Below are positions 33,419-41,988 of a DNA stretch of 64,000 nucleotides, piece after piece. This stretch comes from Duganella guangzhouensis (GTDB taxonomy: Bacteria; Pseudomonadota; Gammaproteobacteria; Burkholderiales; Burkholderiaceae_D). The position numbers and the translations under genes were made by a program. Within the stretch, counting starts at the first letter, position 1. Each line of letters begins with the position of its first letter. The notes beneath the pieces were generated by a model. That model was not told the origin of the DNA and did not search any database. It saw nothing but the letters and a program-made list of their open reading frames with translations. Where the stretch lies: assembly GCF_009674535.1 (NCBI RefSeq), contig NZ_WKJK01000020.1, positions 1 through 64,000 on the forward strand, read 5' to 3'.

Positions 33419-34612
33419 ATGCCTACCCCTACTTCCCGCAGCGCTGCGCTGCCTCTGTTAGCCCTGGCGATCGGTGCGTTTGGCATCGGCACCACGGAAT
33501 TCGGCCCAATGGGCATGTTGTTGACCATCGCCCAGGGCGTAAATGTTTCGATCCCGACGGCGGGCCTGCTGGTGTCCGCCTATGCGATCGGCGTCACGGT
33601 CGGTGCGCCGTTCATGACGCTGCTGCTGGCGCGCTGGCCACGCCGCAAGGCGCTGATCGCGTTGATGGCTATCTTCACGCTGGGTAATGTGCTGTCGGCG
33701 CTGGCGCCCGGTTATGCCAGCCTGATGGTGGCGCGCGTGATCACCAGCCTGACCCATGGCGCCTTCTTCGGCATCGGCTCGGTGGTGGCCGCCAGCCTGG
33801 TGCCGCGCGAGAAGCAGGCCAGCGCGGTGGCGGCGATGTTCCTCGGCCTGACCATCGCCAATATCGGTGGCGTGCCGGCGGCGACCTGGGTCAGCGAGAG
33901 CCTGGGCTGGCGCGAGTCCTTTGCCGCGATCGGCACGCTGGGCGTGCTGGCGATGGCGGCGCTGTTCATGTTTCTGCATGAGGGCAGCAAAGGCGAGGCG
34001 CCGAATGTGCGCAATGAACTGAAAGTGCTGCTGCGTCCGGTGGTGCTGCAAGCGCTGCTGACTACCGTGCTGGCATCGGGTGCGACCTTCGCGCTGTACA
34101 CCTACATCAACCCGGCGCTGAAATCGTTCACGCATGCCTCGCCGGGATTCATCACCGCCATGCTGGCCCTGATCGGTATCGGCTTCACGATCGGTAATTC
34201 GCTCGGCGGCAAGCTGGCCGACCGTTCGATCGATAAAACCCTGATCGGTTTTCTGGTGCTGGAAACGTTGGTGATGCTAGCCTTCCCGTGGCTGGCGCAA
34301 ACGCCGGCCGGTGCGGCTGCCGGTCTGCTGGTGTGGGGCATTGCCGCCTTCGCGCTGGTGCCGCCGGTACAGATGCGGGTGATGCGCGCCGCCACCGAGG
34401 CGCCTGGTCTGGCATCGTCGGTCAATATCGGCGCCTTCAATCTCGGTAATGCGATCGGCGCGGCGGCGGGTGCGGCGGTGCTGAATGCGAACCTCGGTTA
34501 TGCGGCGGTGATGTATGCCGGCGCTGGCCTGACGATACTGGCGCTGGCACTGGTGTTGTGGTCGGCGTCGCAGAAAAGTCCGCAAGGCGCGGGCGCGCTG
34601 GCTGGAAATTAA
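33419..34612 (+). CDS. MFS drug/sugar efflux transporter (DHA1 type)
   Basis: 397 residues with 12 predicted helices. GIGTTEFGPMGMLLTIA in helix 1 and the MFS motif A region (ARWPRRKALI) identify the arabinose/chloramphenicol efflux-like DHA1 group. HGAFFGIGSVVAASLVPREKQASAVAAMFLGLTIANIGGVP is the family's helix 4-5 antiporter motif region. AAGGAC precedes the ATG. Control by the divergent LysR regulator is likely. Confidence 0.9.
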   Translation: MPTPTSRSAALPLLALAIGAFGIGTTEFGPMGMLLTIAQGVNVSIPTAGLLVSAYAIGVTVGAPFMTLLLARWPRRKALIALMAIFTLGNVLSALAPGYASLMVARVITSLTHGAFFGIGSVVAASLVPREKQASAVAAMFLGLTIANIGGVPAATWVSESLGWRESFAAIGTLGVLAMAALFMFLHEGSKGEAPNVRNELKVLLRPVVLQALLTTVLASGATFALYTYINPALKSFTHASPGFITAMLALIGIGFTIGNSLGGKLADRSIDKTLIGFLVLETLVMLAFPWLAQTPAGAAAGLLVWGIAAFALVPPVQMRVMRAATEAPGLASSVNIGAFNLGNAIGAAAGAAVLNANLGYAAVMYAGAGLTILALALVLWSASQKSPQGAGALAGN

Positions 34613-34720
34613 GGCGACTAATCATCTGCGTGATTCTTTATTAGGCGATGAAAAAAGTAGCAGTGTGTCTCATTAGAATGGCTGTGCAATTCAATAAACA
34701 CAACCATAGGGGACACACAC

Positions 34721-36946
34721 ATGAGATTGCGCATTGCTACATCTATTCTGATTTCATTGCTGGCGGCGGGCGGCGCTGGCGCAGTGATTACAACGCCCGG
34801 TAAGCAGATCGAGTTCCTCAATCGCGGCGCAGTCGCGATCAAATCCGACAGCGGTGTGTTCATCAGCTGGCGTCAGTTAGCCACCGATGCCAGCGGTACG
34901 CTGTTCAATGTTTACCGCGACAACGTCAAGCTGAATGGCTCGCCGCTGAATGTGCTGAACTACACCGACAGCAGCGGCACCGCTTCCAATAGCTACACGG
35001 TGCGCGCGGTGGTCGGCGGTGTCGAGCAGGACAACGCCAGTGCCGGCGCCACCTGGGGCTCCTACTATAAATCGATACCGGTAACGGCGCCGCCGGCAGG
35101 TGTCACGCCGACCGGCGAAGCCTATACCTACGAGATCAACGACGGCACCGCCGCCGATCTCGATGGCGATGGCACCTATGAGCTGATCGTCAAATGGCAG
35201 CCCACCAACGCCAAGGACAATTCGCAGTCGGGCTACACCGGCGATACCTACATCGATGCCTACAAGCTGGATGGCACGCGCCTGTGGCGCATCGACCTTG
35301 GTCGCAATATCCGCGCCGGCGCCCACTACACCACGATGGTGGCGTATGACCTCGATGGCGATGGCCTGGCCGAGGTGATGCTGAAAACCGCCGATGGCAC
35401 CATCGATGGTCAGGGCGTGGTGATCGGCAATGCCAGCGCGGATTACCGCAACAGCGCCGGCTACATCCTCACTGGTCCCGAGTTTCTGACCGTGTTCAAT
35501 GGCCTTACCGGCGCGGCGATGAAGACGGTGGATTATCTGCCGGCGCGCGGCACGGTATCGGCCTGGGGCGATTCCTACGGCAACCGCGTCGACCGCTTCC
35601 TGGGCGGCGTCGCCAATCTGGATGGCAACCGTCCGAGCGCCATCTTCTCGCGCGGCTACTACACGCGCGCCGTAATCGCGGCCTGGGACTGGCGTGACGG
35701 CGCGCTGACCAGCCGCTGGGTGTTCGACACCGACGTCGCCGGCAGCGCCGCGCGCGGCCAAGGCGCACACTGGTTCGCCACCGGCGATGCCGATGGCGAC
35801 GGCAAGGATGACATCGTGTACGGCGCCGCCACCATCAGCAGCTACGGCCAGCTGTTGTACAGCACCGGCCGCGGCCACGGCGACGCACTGCATTTCGGCA
35901 AGCTGATCCCGGACCGCGCCGGCCAGCAAATCTATATGGTGCATGAAACCCCATCCGTGTACGGCGATTACGGCTCGGAGATGCACGACGCCGCCACCGG
36001 CGCCATTATCTGGGGCGTCAGTGGCTCTGGCGCCGACGTTGGCCGGGGCTTGTGCGCGGATATCGATCCGAATTATCCAGGCGAGGAATGCTGGGCCACG
36101 CGTGGCGGCGAACGCAGCCCGACCGGTGCGCAGATCTCGACCGGCACGCCGGGCCTGACCAACTTCGCGACCTGGTGGGATGGCGACTTGCAGCGCGAGT
36201 TGCTGGACAATGTCGCGATCCAGAAATGGGACGCGGCCAGCAGCTCGCTGACGCCGCTGTTGAACGCGGCATCGCTGGGCGCCGCCTCCAACAACGGCAC
36301 CAAGGCGACGCCGGTGCTGTCGGCCGACCTGTTCGGCGACTGGCGCGAGGAGCTGGTGCTGCGCAACAGCACCAATACCGCGCTGCTGGTGTTCAGCACC
36401 ACGATCCCGACCAGCACCCGCATCACCACGCTGATGCACAACCCGCAGTACCGCACCCAAGTGGCCGGGCAGAACGCCGGCTACAACCAGCCGCCGCATC
36501 CGAGCTTCTATCTGGGCGCGGGCGCGACCATCTTCCCGCAAGACCCGGTGCACATTCCGTATGACGGCACCGGCACGGTACAGGCGGAGAACGCCATCGT
36601 GGCGGGCGGCACGGCGGCGCGCACCGACCGCAGCGGCTATCACGGCAGTGGCTTCCTGGCCTTCCCGGTGGCGGGCGGCACGGCGGAATATGGCCGCATC
36701 AACGGTGGCAGCGGCGGCGCCAAGACCATCACCATTCGCTACGCCAATGGCGGCGCGACGCCACGCACCGGTGTGTTGCGCGTGAATGGCGTGCCGCAGG
36801 CGGTAACGTTCCGTCTCAGCGGCGGCTGGACCACCTGGACCACGCTGACGGCATCGGTCAATCTGCTGCCGGGCGCGGTGAATACGCTGCGGCTGGAATC
36901 CACCGGCCAAAGCCTGGCCAATATCGATGAATTGATCGTGCCATGA
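34721..36946 (+). CDS. Rhamnogalacturonan lyase, PL11 family, with C-terminal carbohydrate-binding module
   Basis: 741 residues. The signal peptide (MRLRIATSILISLLAAGGAGA) leads to a PL11 N-terminal domain (EFLNRGAVAIKSDSGVFISWRQL, TLFNVYRD). The eight-bladed propeller carries calcium-binding DxDGDG loops (DLDGDGTYEL, DLDGDGLAEV, DADGDGKDD) and FGDWREELVLR, YRTQVAGQNAGYNQPPHPSFYLG, all diagnostic. A CBM35-like module follows from about residue 615 (QAENAIVAGGTAARTDRSGYHGSGFLAF). It cleaves the pectin rhamnogalacturonan I backbone outside the cell. AGGGGA precedes the ATG. Confidence 0.93.
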   Translation: MRLRIATSILISLLAAGGAGAVITTPGKQIEFLNRGAVAIKSDSGVFISWRQLATDASGTLFNVYRDNVKLNGSPLNVLNYTDSSGTASNSYTVRAVVGGVEQDNASAGATWGSYYKSIPVTAPPAGVTPTGEAYTYEINDGTAADLDGDGTYELIVKWQPTNAKDNSQSGYTGDTYIDAYKLDGTRLWRIDLGRNIRAGAHYTTMVAYDLDGDGLAEVMLKTADGTIDGQGVVIGNASADYRNSAGYILTGPEFLTVFNGLTGAAMKTVDYLPARGTVSAWGDSYGNRVDRFLGGVANLDGNRPSAIFSRGYYTRAVIAAWDWRDGALTSRWVFDTDVAGSAARGQGAHWFATGDADGDGKDDIVYGAATISSYGQLLYSTGRGHGDALHFGKLIPDRAGQQIYMVHETPSVYGDYGSEMHDAATGAIIWGVSGSGADVGRGLCADIDPNYPGEECWATRGGERSPTGAQISTGTPGLTNFATWWDGDLQRELLDNVAIQKWDAASSSLTPLLNAASLGAASNNGTKATPVLSADLFGDWREELVLRNSTNTALLVFSTTIPTSTRITTLMHNPQYRTQVAGQNAGYNQPPHPSFYLGAGATIFPQDPVHIPYDGTGTVQAENAIVAGGTAARTDRSGYHGSGFLAFPVAGGTAEYGRINGGSGGAKTITIRYANGGATPRTGVLRVNGVPQAVTFRLSGGWTTWTTLTASVNLLPGAVNTLRLESTGQSLANIDELIVP

Positions 36947-36957
36947 AAGGGCTGACC

Positions 36958-37482
36958 ATGAAGAAAATTGCGATCCTGTTTGCGTTGGTGTGCGGTCTGC
37001 TGCCGCAGGTGGTGTGGGCGGCGGCCAGCGGCTGGTATCAGCTGGATGCGACCTGGCTGAACGGCTCGTTCAGCGGCCAGTTCCAGTACGACAGCAGCTC
37101 GTCGTATGGCATCGTGGCGGTGCAGGGCACGCTGACCGATGTGGCGCAGACCACGGCGATCAGCACGTTGGTGTATCCGGAAAGCGCGGCCGATGGCGCG
37201 TGGGTGTTCCTGGCCAACAGCAATCCAGCCGAGGTCGGCGGCCATGATGCCGGCTTCTATCTGTATCTGCTGGAGCAGGGCGGCAAGCTGGTGCTGGATG
37301 CCACGGCGAGCAACAGCTTGTATGACTGGAGCAGCGACTATGCCTACTTCGATCAGTTGAACGAGTCGCCGCTGCAGAGCTACACCATCACTGCTGTGCC
37401 GGAGCCGGCCAGCGCCGCCATGCTGCTGGGCGGGCTGGCGTTGCTGGCCGGCGTGGTGCGCCGGCGTCAGGTGGTCGGCTGA
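36958..37482 (+). CDS. PEP-CTERM sorted secreted protein
   Basis: 174 residues. The signal peptide (MKKIAILFALVCGLLPQVVWA) is followed by a beta-rich domain with aromatic and Ser-rich strands. The C-terminal sorting signal has VPEPASAAMLLGGLALLAGVV and RRRQ. The ATG at 36958 has AAAGGG upstream; an ATG at 36943 overlapping the lyase stop is also possible. It lies 11 bases behind the rhamnogalacturonan lyase, so it is probably co-expressed. Function of the exported domain unknown. Confidence 0.85.
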   Translation: MKKIAILFALVCGLLPQVVWAAASGWYQLDATWLNGSFSGQFQYDSSSSYGIVAVQGTLTDVAQTTAISTLVYPESAADGAWVFLANSNPAEVGGHDAGFYLYLLEQGGKLVLDATASNSLYDWSSDYAYFDQLNESPLQSYTITAVPEPASAAMLLGGLALLAGVVRRRQVVG

Positions 37483-37488
37483 GCCGGA

Positions 37489-39417
37489 TCAGCTGAAGGT
37501 CAGGCCGGGGAAACCGGTGATGTAGCCAACTGCCGCGCCGTAACGGTCGCGGTAGTTGGCGCGGATCAGCGGATCCAGCGTGGTCTGCACTTTGCCGTGC
37601 AGCGCGCTGTCCCAATCGCCCGGATGCTGGAAGTTGCTCATGATGTAGGCGAAGCCGTTGATGTCGTCCACCGCGTGCAGGCCGGTCGATTCGGCGCCCG
37701 ACGGCGTCGACAGAATGCGCGTCAGGGTCTTGGTGTCGACGTTATAGCCCCACAGGAAGTTGTTGACGTGCAGGCCGCTGTCTTCGCCGATGAACAGGGT
37801 GCGCAGCTTTTCCGAGAACTTGATGTTGTCCGGGTTGGCGATCTTGTCCGGATTGGCCAGATTGCCCAGCGCGTCGGCGGTGGTCAGGTCTTCACCCACC
37901 AGTGCTGGCACGGCGGCCATGTCGACCGGTACCCATTCGCTGTTGATGGCGGTGCCGCTGGTGTCGGTCTGGCCGCTCTTCAGATTCAACGCATACACCA
38001 CGCCGGCGTTCGGTCCCTTGACCGAGATGCCGCCCGAGCCGTTGGTCATCGCGGCCTGGATGTAGCTCATGGCCGTGTAGGCGATCTTGTCCTTGGCGTT
38101 GACGGTGGTGCCTTCCATCTTGGTGAAGCCCAGGCTGCCGCCCTTGTAGGCGGCGTAGCGGTGGGTTTCCAGGAAGGCCGCCGCTTTGTCCATGCCCGAT
38201 TTGATCTTGATCCAGTTGCTCTTGCCGCTGAACGGGATCTTGGTGTAGCTGGTGTCCGCTGGATCGGCGGTTTTAACGTCGATGATGTCGGCCGCCTTCA
38301 GCGAGTCGGCCAGCGCCTTGATCTCGGCCGAGGTGGCGCTGCCCAGCTTGATCCACGTCAGCGTGGCCGAGCCGCCGTTGTCGGCGGTTTTCTGGGTCCA
38401 TTTGGCGACGTACAGGGTGCCGCTGGACAGGTCTTGCGCCTTGTCGGCGACAAACATGAACAGGCCGCCGTTGGTGGCGTCATCGCCCATCAGCGCGGTG
38501 CGCTCGTCCGGCATTACCTGGATCAGCTCGTGCGAGATGCGGCCCAGGCAGTAGTGCTTCTTGCAGCTGCCGGTGCCGTCCGGGTTGACGGTGATTTCCG
38601 GCAGATGGCCGTAGTGGTAAGGGTTGGCCTTGGTGGCGTCGCCGTACAGATTGGTGCTGAAGTTGGCGAACTGGGTGTTGGTCGAGATGACGGTGGCGTC
38701 CGGCTCGTACTCTTCGCTCGACAAATGGGTGTTCCATGGCGAACGGCTGGCGCCGCAGGTGATCCACAGGCCGTTGGCCGGGCTGGTGTCGACGTTGTGG
38801 TATTTGACCAGCGACAGCGCGCCGGTGGTCTTGTCCTGGTCCAACGTCAGGATCGCGATCGGCGATGGCAGCATGCCGTACATCGAGCTGCCGGCGACGT
38901 TGCGGGTGGTGTATTCGAACTGCACCACGGCAAACACGGTGTTGCCCTTGATGCCGGACACGGTCGGCGACGCCAGCTTGATCAGCGAGGTGCCGTCCGG
39001 GCAGTCGGAGAAGAACTGGCGCTTGTTGGCGTCGGTGCTGTCGAGGATGGCTTTGTTGTTGATGTCGTAGTAGCCGCCGGCCAGGATGGTGCCGCCGCTG
39101 CCGTTCGACACCTGGGCGCCGGTGATGAAGAAGGTCTGGTAGGCCAGGCTGTAAGGCACGGTCTTGCCGTCCGAGTACAGCGCCTGCATGCTGGAGGCGA
39201 CGCTGGTGGTGGCCATGGCGGCGGCGTTGGCCAGCGTCGGTGCGGCCATGCCGGAGAAGCTGACCGACATCAGTTGCGGCGCCGGCGAGGCGGTGTCGCC
39301 ACCACCGCAGGCGGCCAGCAGGGCGGCGGTGGCACTGCCGCCAGCCAGCGGCAGCAGCGGCGCGCTGGACAGGAATTTGAGGAGGCTGCGACGGGATGGA
39401 TCAAGTTGTTCGGTCAT
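37489..39417 (-). CDS. PhoX-family (DUF839) phosphatase, Tat-exported lipoprotein
   Basis: 642 residues from the ATG at 39417. The N-terminus has a twin-arginine motif (SRRSLLKFLSS) and a lipobox (LLAACGGG). PhoX/DUF839 blocks include CGASRSPWNTHLSSEEYEPD, YHYGHLPEITVNPDG, CLGRISHELIQVMPDERTALMGDD and GGLFMFVADKAQDL. These calcium-dependent enzymes release phosphate from organic esters. A five-repeat pho-box-like array lies 75-121 bases upstream. The earlier in-frame starts would put extra residues before the Tat motif and are less likely. Confidence 0.87.
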   Translation of the reverse strand: MTEQLDPSRRSLLKFLSSAPLLPLAGGSATAALLAACGGGDTASPAPQLMSVSFSGMAAPTLANAAAMATTSVASSMQALYSDGKTVPYSLAYQTFFITGAQVSNGSGGTILAGGYYDINNKAILDSTDANKRQFFSDCPDGTSLIKLASPTVSGIKGNTVFAVVQFEYTTRNVAGSSMYGMLPSPIAILTLDQDKTTGALSLVKYHNVDTSPANGLWITCGASRSPWNTHLSSEEYEPDATVISTNTQFANFSTNLYGDATKANPYHYGHLPEITVNPDGTGSCKKHYCLGRISHELIQVMPDERTALMGDDATNGGLFMFVADKAQDLSSGTLYVAKWTQKTADNGGSATLTWIKLGSATSAEIKALADSLKAADIIDVKTADPADTSYTKIPFSGKSNWIKIKSGMDKAAAFLETHRYAAYKGGSLGFTKMEGTTVNAKDKIAYTAMSYIQAAMTNGSGGISVKGPNAGVVYALNLKSGQTDTSGTAINSEWVPVDMAAVPALVGEDLTTADALGNLANPDKIANPDNIKFSEKLRTLFIGEDSGLHVNNFLWGYNVDTKTLTRILSTPSGAESTGLHAVDDINGFAYIMSNFQHPGDWDSALHGKVQTTLDPLIRANYRDRYGAAVGYITGFPGLTFS

Positions 39418-39491
39418 GTTGTTTACCCTGTTGTAGTGTTTGGTGGTTCGCATGAGGGCATGCGAAGCGGCGGCAATCTTAGCTATTTGGT

Positions 39492-39538
39492 ATGACAGGG
39501 TTGTGACATGGCGATACAGTGCGATACATGTTGATACA
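39492..39538 (-). promoter_or_regulatory. Pho-box-like repeat array upstream of the PhoX gene
   Basis: On the minus strand, the hexamers TGTATC, TGTATC, TGTATC, TGTCAC and TGTCAT start at 10, 10, 10 and 11-base intervals. The plus-strand positions are 39533, 39523, 39513, 39503 and 39492. The consensus PhoB site is CTGTCAT repeated every 11 bases. Helical phasing and position before a phosphatase gene fit PhoB activation. Confidence 0.6.
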
Positions 39539-39651
39539 CGGCGCGGGCAGCGTGGCCGGCGGCCGCCGATTGGTAACAAACTTATTCAGCTCGGGCGCGT
39601 GGCGGGGAAAAGGTCTATATTGGCTGGTGTACACTTTGCAAGGAGAGCGCC

Positions 39652-40143
39652 ATGCGAACCATGACCCAAACCGTGCTGGCAGGCGTGGCCGCGCTGCTGG
39701 CGTCCAGCGCCGCTTTGGCGGAGGTGACTGTCACCTACGTCAAGCCGGAGGATTACAGCGATGTGCCGCGCAGCGTGATCGAGCGCGATCGCACGCTGAA
39801 GGACTTCAGCGATTATTTCGCCACGCTGAACAAGAAGCTGCCGCCGGGGCAGAATCTGAAGATCGAGGTGCTGGACATCGATCTGGCCGGGCGCCTGTAT
39901 CCGCGCCGTGCGGCCGATGATATCCGCGTCATGAACGGCGGCGCCGACTGGCCGCGCATGCATCTGCGCTACACGCTGGAGGAAAACGGTCAGGTGCTGC
40001 GCAGCGGCGACGATCAGATCTCCGACATGAATTACCAGTGGAAGCGCAGCAGCTATTTTGATAGCGATCCGATGCGCTATGAAAAGCAGATGCTGGACGA
40101 TTGGTTCAACAAGGCGATCGTGCCCAAGGTGGCGCAGAAATAG
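39652..40143 (+). CDS. DUF3016-family exported protein
   Basis: 163 residues. The signal peptide is MRTMTQTVLAGVAALLASSAALA. The mature domain (VTVTYVKPEDYSDVP, LPPGQNLKIEVLDIDLAGR, DWPRMHLRYTLEENG, Y..EKQMLDDWF) matches the DUF3016 pattern. It is a small periplasmic protein of unknown role. AAGGAGAG precedes the ATG. It is divergent from the PhoX gene, and the pho-box array lies between them, so phosphate control of this gene is also conceivable. Confidence 0.82.
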   Translation: MRTMTQTVLAGVAALLASSAALAEVTVTYVKPEDYSDVPRSVIERDRTLKDFSDYFATLNKKLPPGQNLKIEVLDIDLAGRLYPRRAADDIRVMNGGADWPRMHLRYTLEENGQVLRSGDDQISDMNYQWKRSSYFDSDPMRYEKQMLDDWFNKAIVPKVAQK

Positions 40144-40149
40144 TCCTGC

Positions 40150-40593
40150 TCAGTCGAGCCGGTTCACTTTCGGGAATTTGGCCAGGAACTCCGGCGGCAT
40201 AGCGGTGACCTGGCCGCTGTTGTAATTGAAGAACACAAAGCCGTATTTGGCCATCGCCACCAGCCGGTTGTCGCGCGGGCGGCTGACGCGGAAGATGATG
40301 TCGCCGCCGTACTGGTTGAAATCCATCACGCCGACTTCGAACACCAGCTGGTCGCGCGCGTGCGCCTCGGCCCTGTAGGTGGTGGCAAGGTCGGTGACGA
40401 TGATACCGACGCCGTCCGCTCCGGTTTCCAGCACGCCTTGCTCGTACAGAAAGCGCGCCCGCGCTTCCGACAGCATGGAGATCATGGAATCATTGCCCAG
40501 GTGGTTGGCGCCGTTGATGTCGGTGACGCGTACGGTCAGCTGGGTCGAGTAAATGAACAGGTCGTCCGGGAAATCCAGTTTGAGGCGGGCCAT
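40150..40593 (-). CDS. Hotdog-fold (4HBT) acyl-CoA thioesterase
   Basis: 147 residues. It has a single hotdog domain. VTDINGANHLGNDSMISMLSEARARFLYEQG is the 4HBT-type active-site helix region, with Asn in the catalytic position (N29 or N33). It resembles the YbgC/FadM-like thioesterases. The substrate is unknown. AAGGAT precedes the ATG. It is convergent with the DUF3016 gene. Confidence 0.85.
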   Translation of the reverse strand: MARLKLDFPDDLFIYSTQLTVRVTDINGANHLGNDSMISMLSEARARFLYEQGVLETGADGVGIIVTDLATTYRAEAHARDQLVFEVGVMDFNQYGGDIIFRVSRPRDNRLVAMAKYGFVFFNYNSGQVTAMPPEFLAKFPKVNRLD

Positions 40594-40712
40594 GGCGCTA
40601 TCCTTGTCTGCAATCTCGCTATTTTAGCCTAGCCTGCAATACCCTTTTCGGGGTACGTAGTCGGCCATGTTCGCGTGTACGATCAGAGCACCTCACTCTG
40701 AAAGGGCGCGCC

Positions 40713-41216
40713 ATGATCTACGGTTTAACCTACCTTGGTGTTATTCATACCCTGATCAGCCTGGTGGCGGTGGCCGCCGCGCTGATCGCCTTCGTGCGCG
40801 AGCAGGCGATACCGCCGGCCAGCACGCTGGGCAAGGTCTATATCTGGACCACGGTACTGACTTGCTTGACGGGATTCGGTATTTACCAGCATGGCGGCTT
40901 CGGCAAGCCGCATGCGCTCGGTGTGCTGACGTTGCTGGTGTTGGGGCTGGCCTGGCTGGCGGACCAGCGCAAGTTCGGCGCCCGCTCGCTGGCGATATCG
41001 ACGGTCAGCTATTCGCTGACCTTTTTGTTCCATCTGATTCCGGCCGTGACCGAAACCACCACCCGCTTGCCGCTGGGGGCGCCGCTGCTGCCCAACGCTG
41101 ACGCGCCGGAGCTGAAAGCCATCACCGGCGCGTTGTTCGTGCTGTTCCTGCTGGGCGCCGGCTGGCAGCTGCGGCGCCTGAAGCGGGGCGCCACAGTGGG
41201 TCTGGCGACCGCTTAG
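40713..41216 (+). CDS. Hypothetical four-helix inner-membrane protein
   Basis: 167 residues. There are four hydrophobic segments (about 5-28, 45-60, 70-86, 95-113) and a fifth near 138-156, ending in a basic tail (RRLKRG). Single histidines in helices (VIHTLI, FLFHLI) could be functional. I do not recognise a named family with confidence. AAAGGG precedes the ATG. Its last 4 bases overlap the convergent dienelactone-hydrolase gene. Confidence 0.7.
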   Translation: MIYGLTYLGVIHTLISLVAVAAALIAFVREQAIPPASTLGKVYIWTTVLTCLTGFGIYQHGGFGKPHALGVLTLLVLGLAWLADQRKFGARSLAISTVSYSLTFLFHLIPAVTETTTRLPLGAPLLPNADAPELKAITGALFVLFLLGAGWQLRRLKRGATVGLATA

Positions 41217-41908
41217 AGCTGTTCGCTGAGGAACACCAGCGAGTTGCCGCGCGCTTCGGCGGCGGCACGCTGGTTGTAGGAACCGCGATGGTTGCAGTTG
41301 AAGCCGTGCTCGGCGCCTTCGTAGACGTGGATTTCAACTTGCTCGTTGCTGTCGAAGGCTTCGGCGATGCTCTTCACCGCGTCCAATGGGATGTGGCTGT
41401 CGGCGGCACCGAAGTGCATCAGCACCGGTACTTTGATTTCCGGCGCGCGCTCCAGCGCGTTCTGGATGCCGCCGCCGTAGTAGGCCACGGCCGCGTCGAC
41501 GTAGCCGTTGGCGGCGGTGTGGAAGGACAGGCGGCCACCGAAGCAGTAGCCGATCGAGGCGATTTTGCTGTCGCCAACGTGGGTGCGCAGCACCTTGATG
41601 GTGTCGGCGATGTCTTGCTGCGCCTTGGCGAAGTCGGTGGCTTGCATCAGCGCGACGGCGCGCTGCCAGTCGTCGCCGTCATAGCCCAGCTCGATGCGCT
41701 CGCCCTGGCGCCAGAACAGGTCCGGCGCGATCACCACGTAGCCGTCGGCGGCGTACTGGTCGGCGACGTTGCGGATGTGCTGGTTGACGCCGAAGATTTC
41801 CTGCAGCAGTACCAGGCCCGGACCCTTGCCGCCGCGCGGCAGCGACAGGTAGGCGCCGAATTTGCCTTCGCTGGTTTCAATATCGACCCACTGGGAATTG
41901 GTTTCCAT
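41213..41908 (-). CDS. Dienelactone hydrolase family protein
   Basis: 231 residues from the ATG at 41908 (AGGAACAAC upstream). The nucleophile is a cysteine in GYCFGG, the acid is in GAADSHIP and the histidine is in GAEHGFNCNHRGSYN: the Cys-Asp-His triad of the DLH family. The cytoplasmic enzyme hydrolyses lactones or esters; carboxymethylenebutenolide is only the family's reference substrate. No aromatic ring-cleavage genes are adjacent. Confidence 0.9.
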   Translation of the reverse strand: METNSQWVDIETSEGKFGAYLSLPRGGKGPGLVLLQEIFGVNQHIRNVADQYAADGYVVIAPDLFWRQGERIELGYDGDDWQRAVALMQATDFAKAQQDIADTIKVLRTHVGDSKIASIGYCFGGRLSFHTAANGYVDAAVAYYGGGIQNALERAPEIKVPVLMHFGAADSHIPLDAVKSIAEAFDSNEQVEIHVYEGAEHGFNCNHRGSYNQRAAAEARGNSLVFLSEQL

Positions 41909-41988
41909 GTTGTTCCTAAAGTCTGTGGTTTGGGAAGCGGCCATCGTAACCGGTTTTGCCCGAGTTTGCAGCGCAGGTCGGCAAGATA

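Noticed and set aside
39513-39538. Start of a CRISPR-like repeat array (GATACA every 10 bases)
   Set aside because: Repeats are 6 bases with 4-base spacers, far too short for CRISPR; position and phasing fit transcription-factor half-sites.
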